NCBI RefSeq assembly: GCF_004336805.1
Contig: NZ_SJXM01000001.1
Location: 186,001-250,000, forward strand
Origin: Aeromicrobium sp. IC_218
GTDB lineage: Bacteria > Actinomycetota > Actinomycetes > Propionibacteriales > Nocardioidaceae
Direction: 5' to 3'
DNA length: 64,000 bases
Part shown: positions 59,513 to 64,000 of the stretch, in pieces
How the letters are laid out: each line of letters begins with the position of its first letter
Position numbering within the stretch: position 1 is the stretch's first letter
The notes under the pieces: model-generated
Seen by the model: only the letters and a program-made list of their open reading frames with translations
What the model was told of the DNA's origin: nothing
The model's database searches: none
Translations under genes and position numbers: made by a program

Positions 59513-60280
59513 TCAGGGGCGCTGCCCGGCGAGCCAGTCCGCGAACGTCGGGCCCACCAGGTCGGCTGCGTCCGGGCCGGGCAGCAGCGTCCCGCTGCGC
59601 ATCGCGCGCCCGAGCGGTCCCGGCAGCGGGACCCCGACGACCCGTCCGCTCCCGCCGCCGGCCACGTCCCACTGCCGCACCAGGTCGGGCAGCCACTCCT
59701 CCCGCGGGCCGGCCAGCTCGCGGGCCCGGCCGGCGGGTTCACCCACGGCGAGGTCCGCGAGCCGGCGTCCCACCTCGGCGGCGGCCACCGGCTGCGTGCG
59801 CATGCGCGGGGAGAGGTGCCAGGGTCCGGCCTTCATCGCCTGGTGCATCTGCATGGCGAACTCGTGGAACTGCGTGGCCCGCAGGATCGTCCACGGCACC
59901 GGACCGTGCTCGACGAGGTCCTCCTGCGCGAGCTTGCCGGCGTAGTGACCCGTGCGTCCCCGGTCGACGCCCACGATCGAGAGCGCAACGTGGTGCCCGA
60001 CGCCCGCCCGCTGCCCGGCGGCGAGCAGACGGCTCGTGACCGCCGTGAAGAAGTCGCGGGACGTCCGCGACGACATACTCGGGACCGACGTGACGTCCAC
60101 GACGGCGTCGACCCCGGCCAGCGCGGCGTCCAGCCCGGTGCCGTCGACCAGGTCCACCCCGGTGCCCCGGCTCAGCACCACCGCGTCGTGGCCCGACGCC
60201 TCCAGCGCCGCCACCACGTGGCGTCCGACCGTTCCCGTGCCGCCCGCGACGGCGACCTTCCTGCTCTGGTTCTCGTCCAT
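59513..60280 (-). CDS. NmrA-like NAD(P)-binding oxidoreductase
   Basis: 255 aa. N-terminal GGTGTVGRHVVAALEASG (Rossmann, about 13-30), VVDVTSVPSM, VGVDRGRTGHYAGKLAQEDL (YxxxK-like) and ATQFHEFAMQM, all of the atypical SDR/NmrA family. It follows an ECF41-type sigma gene by 37 bp. ECF41 sigma factors are characteristically linked to a gene for a carboxymuconolactone decarboxylase, oxidoreductase or epimerase, so this is the cognate COE partner. Confidence 0.9.
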   Translation of the reverse strand: MDENQSRKVAVAGGTGTVGRHVVAALEASGHDAVVLSRGTGVDLVDGTGLDAALAGVDAVVDVTSVPSMSSRTSRDFFTAVTSRLLAAGQRAGVGHHVALSIVGVDRGRTGHYAGKLAQEDLVEHGPVPWTILRATQFHEFAMQMHQAMKAGPWHLSPRMRTQPVAAAEVGRRLADLAVGEPAGRARELAGPREEWLPDLVRQWDVAGGGSGRVVGVPLPGPLGRAMRSGTLLPGPDAADLVGPTFADWLAGQRP

Positions 60281-60317
60281 GTCCCTCTGACGACGCAGCC
60301 CTCCGGAACGTGAGGGC

Positions 60318-61193
60318 TCAGGACCAGGCGGTGAGCTTGTGCGGGTTGCGCACGATCCACACGTCGGTGACGACGCCGTCCGTGACGCCCAGCGCCAGCA
60401 CCGAGTCGACGGCGTCGTCCTCGGCGACGACCGCGACGAGTCGGCCGCCGACCTCGGCCGGACGCACCTCGAAGCGCGGGTGACGGGCGAGCAGCCCGAG
60501 CAGGAAGCGGGCCACGGCGTCGGCGCCGCGCACCGGACGCCGGGCGGCGCTGACGAGACCGCCGCCGTCGGACGTCAGGACGACGCTCGGGTCGAGGACG
60601 GCGACGAGTGCGTTCACGTCACCGGTCAGGCAGGCGGCCTGGAAGGCGGCGACCGCCCGGGCGTGCTCGTCGCGGGACGCCGCGACCCGCCGGTCCGACC
60701 TCAGGGCGCGCCGGGCGGCGGCCGCGAGGGCCCGGCAGGCCTGTGGGGTGCGCCCGACCGCCTCGGCCACCTGGTCGAACGGCACCGCGAAGACGTCGTG
60801 CAGCACCCACGCGACCCGCTGGGCCGGGGTGAGCGCCTCGAGCGCCACCAGCACGGCGAGGTCCACCGACTCACCGAGCACGGCCAGGTCGGCCGGGTCG
60901 GGCGCGACGACGGGGGAGTGGGCCGGCAGCGGCTCGGGCAGCCACGGCCCGACGTACGTCTCGCGGCGGTGCCGGGCCGACCCCAGCACGTCCAGGCAGA
61001 TGCGCGACGTCACCGTCGTCAGCCACGCGGCGGGCTCGCGGACGTCGGCGCGCTCGGCGTCGGTCAGCCGGAACCAGCGGGCGTAGGCCTCCTGGACGGC
61101 GTCCTCGGCCTCGCCCGCGTCGCCGAGCATGCGGAAGGCGACGGCGAGCAGGCGCGGTCGCGCGTCCTCGGCCGGCGGCACGGTGGTGGTCAT
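60318..61193 (-). CDS. sigJ: ECF41-group sigma factor (SigJ-like) with SnoaL-like C-terminus
   Basis: 291 aa from ATG 61193. Sigma-2 (about 11-75: LAVAFRMLGDAGEAEDAVQE) and sigma-4 (about 115-165: VFAVPFDQVAEAVGRTPQAC) are followed by a 110-residue SnoaL-like extension. All three ECF41 hallmarks are visible: WLPEPL (84-89), DGGG (209-212), and NPHKL (283-287). The extension replaces an anti-sigma factor as an in-built regulator. It probably transcribes itself and the oxidoreductase that follows. Confidence 0.95.
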   Translation of the reverse strand: MTTTVPPAEDARPRLLAVAFRMLGDAGEAEDAVQEAYARWFRLTDAERADVREPAAWLTTVTSRICLDVLGSARHRRETYVGPWLPEPLPAHSPVVAPDPADLAVLGESVDLAVLVALEALTPAQRVAWVLHDVFAVPFDQVAEAVGRTPQACRALAAAARRALRSDRRVAASRDEHARAVAAFQAACLTGDVNALVAVLDPSVVLTSDGGGLVSAARRPVRGADAVARFLLGLLARHPRFEVRPAEVGGRLVAVVAEDDAVDSVLALGVTDGVVTDVWIVRNPHKLTAWS

Positions 61194-61210
61194 GTCCCTC
61201 CCGGAGACGA

Positions 61211-61246
61211 CGGAGCCCCACGAACCATACGGTCCGTGGGGCTCCG
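61211..61246. terminator. Terminator after pckG
   Basis: CGGAGCCCCACG (61211-61222) pairs with 61235-61246, with ACC/GGT inside. It lies 15 bp after the pckG stop in the direction of transcription. Confidence 0.78.
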
Positions 61247-61261
61247 GGTCGTGCGTGCGGC

Positions 61262-63094
61262 TCAGGCCTGGTCGAGGGCGGCGGCCACGCGGCGGTGGGC
61301 CTCCCAGATCTCCTCGGGCAGGTTCGCGAACGCCTTCAGGTGCTCCTCGCGGAAGCCCATCTCCTGCTTCCAGCGGTCCACGTCGATCGACAGGATCGTC
61401 TCGAGGTCCTTCTCGGTGATGTCCATGCCCTCGAGCTTGAGCTCCTCCTTGAGCGGCAGGACGCCCACCGGGGTCTCGCGACCGGTGACCTCGCCGTTCT
61501 TGTACTCCATGAGCCACAGCAGCGCGCGCAGGTTGTCGCGGTAGCCGTGCCACAGGAAGTGGCCGTCCTCGGGGTCACGCTGGAACCAGTTGACGTGCGC
61601 GAACAGCGGCTGCTCGCTGGCCGCGCCGACGATCTTGAGCCAGTGCGCCGCGTACGGACCCTCCGGGTACGACATGAACGGACGCATCGACATCGGGTCG
61701 TAGCGCAGCTGGCCCTCGACGCCCTCGGCCGCGAACGTGGCCTCGGCACCGAGCGTCAGGCCGTCGTAGACGCCCTCGGCCAGGTCGTGGATGGCGCGCA
61801 CCAGCGGCTCGCGGTCGCGCGTGCGGCCACCGAAGATGATCGCGTCGATCGGCACGCCCTGCGGGTCCTCGAAGTCACCGGCGATGTTCGGGACGTTCGC
61901 CAGCGTCGTGGTGAAGCGGCTGTTCGGGTGCGCCCACGGAGCGTCGGCACCCTCGGCCCGGTCGGCGATGCGGTCGCCCTTCCAGTCCAGCCAGCCGTCC
62001 AGGTCGGCCGGGTGCTCGGGCGTCTTGCCCTCCCACCAGACCTCCTGGGTCTTCTCGTTGTAGGCGATGTTGGTGAAGATCGCGCCCGTGCCCGCGTCGA
62101 CCGAGTGCAGGGCACCGGGGTTGGTGACCTCGTTGGTGTCCTTCGCGACGCCGAAGACGCCGTTCTCGGGGTTCATGCCGTACAGGCGGCCGTCCTCGCC
62201 GACCCACAGCCAGGCGATGTCGTCGCCGTAGAACTCGACGTAGTACCGGTCGCCCAGGGCGTCCGGCGCCAGCGTCATGGCCAGGTTCGTCTTGCCCGAC
62301 GCGCTCGGGAAGCCGCCACAGATGTGGTACTTCTTCCCGGTCTCCTTGTCGGTAATGCCCAGCAGCATGAACTGCTCGGCCAGGAACTCGCCGGACGCGT
62401 AGCCGTCGTAGGCGGCCTGGCGCAGGCCGTGGGCGATCTTGCCGAGCAGCGCGTTGCCGCCGTACGACGAGCCGAAGTGCAGGATCGTGCGCTCGTCGGC
62501 GACGGTGACGAAGTACCGCTGGTCGTCCGCGGTGCCGTGGCCGAGCGTCTCCAGGTCGCCCGTCACGTGCACGGCGCGGACGAAGTGGTCCGGCTCCGCC
62601 AGCTCGTTGATGTACTTCACGCCCACGCGCGCCATGCGGATCATGTGCAGCACGACGGTGCGCGTGTCGGTGAGCTCCACGCCCGCGGCGTACTTCTCCA
62701 GCGGCGAGCCCTGCGGCGCCATCAGGTAGGGGACGACGTACATCGTCTTGCCCTGCGACGCGCCCTTCATCTTGCTCTCGAGCAGCGGCTTCATCTCCGA
62801 GGACGGACGCCAGTTGTTGTAGGCGCCGGCGTCGTCGGGGTTGCTCGTGGCCACGATCGTGCGCTCCTCGGAGCGCGCGGTGTCCTTGTGGTAGCTGCGC
62901 GAGTAGTACAGGCCCTCGCCCGCCGGCAGCAGCTCGCCGGCGTCCAGCGACTCCTGGACCAGGCGCGCGTCGTCGGACGCGTCGACCACCTCGACCCGCT
63001 CGGCCCCCGTCAGTGCCGCCCAGTACTGCACGTACTCGCGCACGTGCGGATTGGTCAGCCCGGCCTCGTCGAGCACCGACTCCACGTCAGTCAT
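61262..63094 (-). CDS. pckG: Phosphoenolpyruvate carboxykinase (GTP)
   Basis: 610 aa from ATG 63094, family length. PEPCK-GTP signatures: YNNWRPSSEMKPLL, FGSSYGGNALLGKIAHGLR, the P-loop GGFPSASGKTNLAMT, DDIAWLWVGEDGRLYGMNPE, and GGRTRDREPLVRAIHD. The P-loop residue near 266 is Ser where most family members have a hyper-reactive Cys (FPSACGKTN). It converts oxaloacetate and GTP to PEP in gluconeogenesis. Monocistronic; promoter region shared with a divergent ArsR gene carries two dyads. Confidence 0.97.
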   Translation of the reverse strand: MTDVESVLDEAGLTNPHVREYVQYWAALTGAERVEVVDASDDARLVQESLDAGELLPAGEGLYYSRSYHKDTARSEERTIVATSNPDDAGAYNNWRPSSEMKPLLESKMKGASQGKTMYVVPYLMAPQGSPLEKYAAGVELTDTRTVVLHMIRMARVGVKYINELAEPDHFVRAVHVTGDLETLGHGTADDQRYFVTVADERTILHFGSSYGGNALLGKIAHGLRQAAYDGYASGEFLAEQFMLLGITDKETGKKYHICGGFPSASGKTNLAMTLAPDALGDRYYVEFYGDDIAWLWVGEDGRLYGMNPENGVFGVAKDTNEVTNPGALHSVDAGTGAIFTNIAYNEKTQEVWWEGKTPEHPADLDGWLDWKGDRIADRAEGADAPWAHPNSRFTTTLANVPNIAGDFEDPQGVPIDAIIFGGRTRDREPLVRAIHDLAEGVYDGLTLGAEATFAAEGVEGQLRYDPMSMRPFMSYPEGPYAAHWLKIVGAASEQPLFAHVNWFQRDPEDGHFLWHGYRDNLRALLWLMEYKNGEVTGRETPVGVLPLKEELKLEGMDITEKDLETILSIDVDRWKQEMGFREEHLKAFANLPEEIWEAHRRVAAALDQA

Positions 63095-63129
63095 CGTATT
63101 CTTCCTCTCGCTGCGGTCACGCGAACGCG

Positions 63130-63176
63130 CTTGCACGGTCCTTGATTGAAGAACCGTGCAAGTGACAGTACCGTCA
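63130..63176. promoter_or_regulatory. Two adjacent dyads between pckG and arsR
   Basis: CTTGCACGGT (63130-63139) and its exact complement (63153-63162) enclose 13 bp. Next to it TGACAGTACCGTCA (63163-63176) is a near-perfect 14-bp palindrome. On the minus strand TTGACG in that palindrome could be the pckG -35. The binding protein is unknown; the ArsR encoded to the right is one candidate. Confidence 0.6.
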
Positions 63177-63260
63177 AGCACTGCCCTGGCAGTCAGGGTG
63201 GCACAGAAGCGGTCTCTCGCAGAGTGGCACAGATCGCACTTCCCTCATGAGGAGCGACCC

Positions 63261-63563
63261 GTGCACGACCCCGAGCACCAGCGGGCAGCGGACTTCTTCC
63301 GCACCCTCGGTCATCCCACCCGGATGCGCATCCTGGAGCTGCTCGCCGTCCGCGACCACGCCGTCCACGAGATGCTCGAGGCGCTCGACGCCGAGCCCAG
63401 CAACCTCTCCCACCAGCTCGCCGTGCTGCGCCGTGCGGGGCTCGTCGCGTCGCGACGCCAGGACGGCGAGGTGGTCTACTCCGCGACCGTCCCGGAGGCC
63501 AGCAAGCTGGTCGCCGCGGCGCGCGCGATCGTCGGGGATCTGTCGGGCCGGGGCCGGGCATGA
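63261..63563 (+). CDS. ArsR-family regulator without metal-binding motif
   Basis: 100 aa from GTG 63261, RBS GAGGAG. Winged HTH RAADFFRTLGHPTRMRILEL, LDAEPSNLSHQLAVLRRAGL, SRRQDGEVVYSATVPEASKL. The alpha-3 CxC (ELCVCD) of metal-sensing ArsR is replaced by AVRDHAVHEM, so probably not a thiol-metal sensor. Its stop overlaps the start of the next membrane gene by 4 bp. Confidence 0.92.
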   Translation: MHDPEHQRAADFFRTLGHPTRMRILELLAVRDHAVHEMLEALDAEPSNLSHQLAVLRRAGLVASRRQDGEVVYSATVPEASKLVAAARAIVGDLSGRGRA

Positions 63564-64000
63564 GGAACCGGCCGGTCGCCCCGACGACCGACCGTCTGCG
63601 CGAGGCGCCGCAGCTCCCGTTCGTGACCGCCCTGCTGTTCGGCTGCGGTGGCCTGGCGCTGGGCACGAACGTGCTGATCCCCGTCGACGGCACCAACCCG
63701 CCCGAGGTGCTGGGCACGCTCGCCGTGCTGTCGCTCGCCTGCGCGGCCTACGCCGCCGTCCGCGGACCGCGCTTCACCCGGGCCGAGGCGACCGTGCTGC
63801 TCGTCCCGCTCATGGCGGCGGTGACGGTGCTGACCGTGACGACCGACCTGCCCGTCGCGGCGCTCGGCAACGGCCTCGTGCTCCCGGTCGTGGGCGCGTA
63901 CACGGTCTGGTTCGTGCCCGGCCGCCTGCCGCGGACGATCCACCTCGTCGGCGTGGCCACCTGGTTCGTCGCCATCGTGATGCGCGACGAGGGGCTGGCC
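63560..64000 (+). CDS. Multi-pass membrane protein, N-terminal part (cut by window end)
   Basis: 147 codons from ATG 63560 to the window end with no stop. At least four or five TM helices: VTALLFGCGGLALGTNVLIP, VLGTLAVLSLACAAYAAV, EATVLLVPLMAAVTVLTV, LGNGLVLPVVGAYTVWFV, TIHLVGVATWFVAIVM. Such N-terminal membrane domains are common in diguanylate cyclases and histidine kinases, but no catalytic domain is visible here, so function is open. It is translationally coupled to the ArsR gene. Confidence 0.75.
   Translation, partial: MRNRPVAPTTDRLREAPQLPFVTALLFGCGGLALGTNVLIPVDGTNPPEVLGTLAVLSLACAAYAAVRGPRFTRAEATVLLVPLMAAVTVLTVTTDLPVAALGNGLVLPVVGAYTVWFVPGRLPRTIHLVGVATWFVAIVMRDEGLA

Noticed and set aside
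1-64000. The palindrome GGACGTCC seen many times
   Set aside because: It is spread through coding regions and seems a compositional preference (Asp-Val codons), so alone it is not an operator; only the extended 20-bp matches were reported.
1-64000. Insertion sequences, prophage, CRISPR arrays or genomic-island borders
   Set aside because: No transposase, integrase, cas gene, spaced repeat array or att-like duplication beside the two tRNA genes was seen; GC content looks even.

Overview
The window is chromosomal DNA from a very GC-rich actinobacterium. Codon third positions are almost all G or C, start codons are often GTG, and stops are mostly TGA or TAG. Gene content is typically actinobacterial: an F420-0:glutamate ligase, LLM flavin or F420 oxidoreductases, a POL-PE-LIG LigD with a Lys/Ala-tailed Ku, an ECF41-type sigma factor, GTP-dependent PEP carboxykinase, and TadA with its actinobacterial partner protein. 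A member of the Nocardioidaceae or a relative is the best guess, made from general resemblance only. I see no insertion sequence, phage gene, CRISPR array, rRNA or replication origin. The region looks like stable chromosome with many small regulator-target modules.

Layout. 1-1.5 kb: nucleotide-sugar genes (end of rmlA, then ugd). 1.5-4.7 kb: a CarH-like MerR regulator, a PLP-dependent D-cysteine desulfhydrase/ACC-deaminase-like enzyme, and a divergent LacI regulator. 4.8 kb: tRNA-Arg(ACG). 4.9-8.1 kb: a CsoR/CstR-like sensor with DUF302, divergent from an MMPL exporter and a DUF2892 membrane protein, with two G-tract operators between them. 8.2-15.1 kb: two DHA2 drug exporters with TetR and MarR regulators, around a PAS-GAF-SpoIIE phosphatase. 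15.2-19.4 kb: mercaptopyruvate sulfurtransferase, small membrane proteins, YjbQ, F420 ligase and stress-type genes. 19.5-24 kb: divergent ligD/ku and a SigB/F-type sigma factor. 24-28.3 kb: Lrp with divergent D-amino-acid dehydrogenase, DUF3817, ACT protein, SDR. 28.4-33.7 kb: proton-translocating transhydrogenase pntAB, an MFS exporter, upp.

33.8-42.4 kb is the most coherent catabolic unit: aldehyde dehydrogenase, a Tat-dependent lipoprotein solute receptor, a complete Liv-type ABC importer, an amidase-signature hydrolase and an AraC regulator. Most genes overlap by 4 bp or abut. Near-identical 20-bp motifs sit before the first gene and before the regulator. 42.5-44.8 kb: tRNA deaminase TadA and its partner, then an enoyl-CoA isomerase/TetR pair. 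44.9-47.1 kb: a small unknown protein and a flavin monooxygenase/FMN reductase pair. 47.2-49.4 kb: two tandem paralogous secreted Ig-like-repeat proteins. 49.6-53.8 kb: a saccharopine-dehydrogenase-like enzyme, an F420-type oxidoreductase with TetR, an unknown protein, tRNA-Ser(CGA). 53.8-58 kb: EamA exporter and MocR regulator whose divergent start codons overlap, and a second SpoIIE phosphatase. 58-64 kb: a soluble GAF-MCP receptor behind a structured leader, an ECF41 sigma/oxidoreductase pair, pckG, ArsR and the start of a membrane protein.

Most intergenic regions are short. Convergent pairs are usually separated by strong bidirectional hairpins, and divergent pairs share palindromic operators. 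The most interesting signals are the sulfur/metal-sensing module at 4.9-8.1 kb, the AraC-controlled uptake and amide/aldehyde operon with its motif triad, the 11-bp tandem repeats before the CarH-like regulator, and the CATG-overlapped divergent promoter at 54.7 kb.
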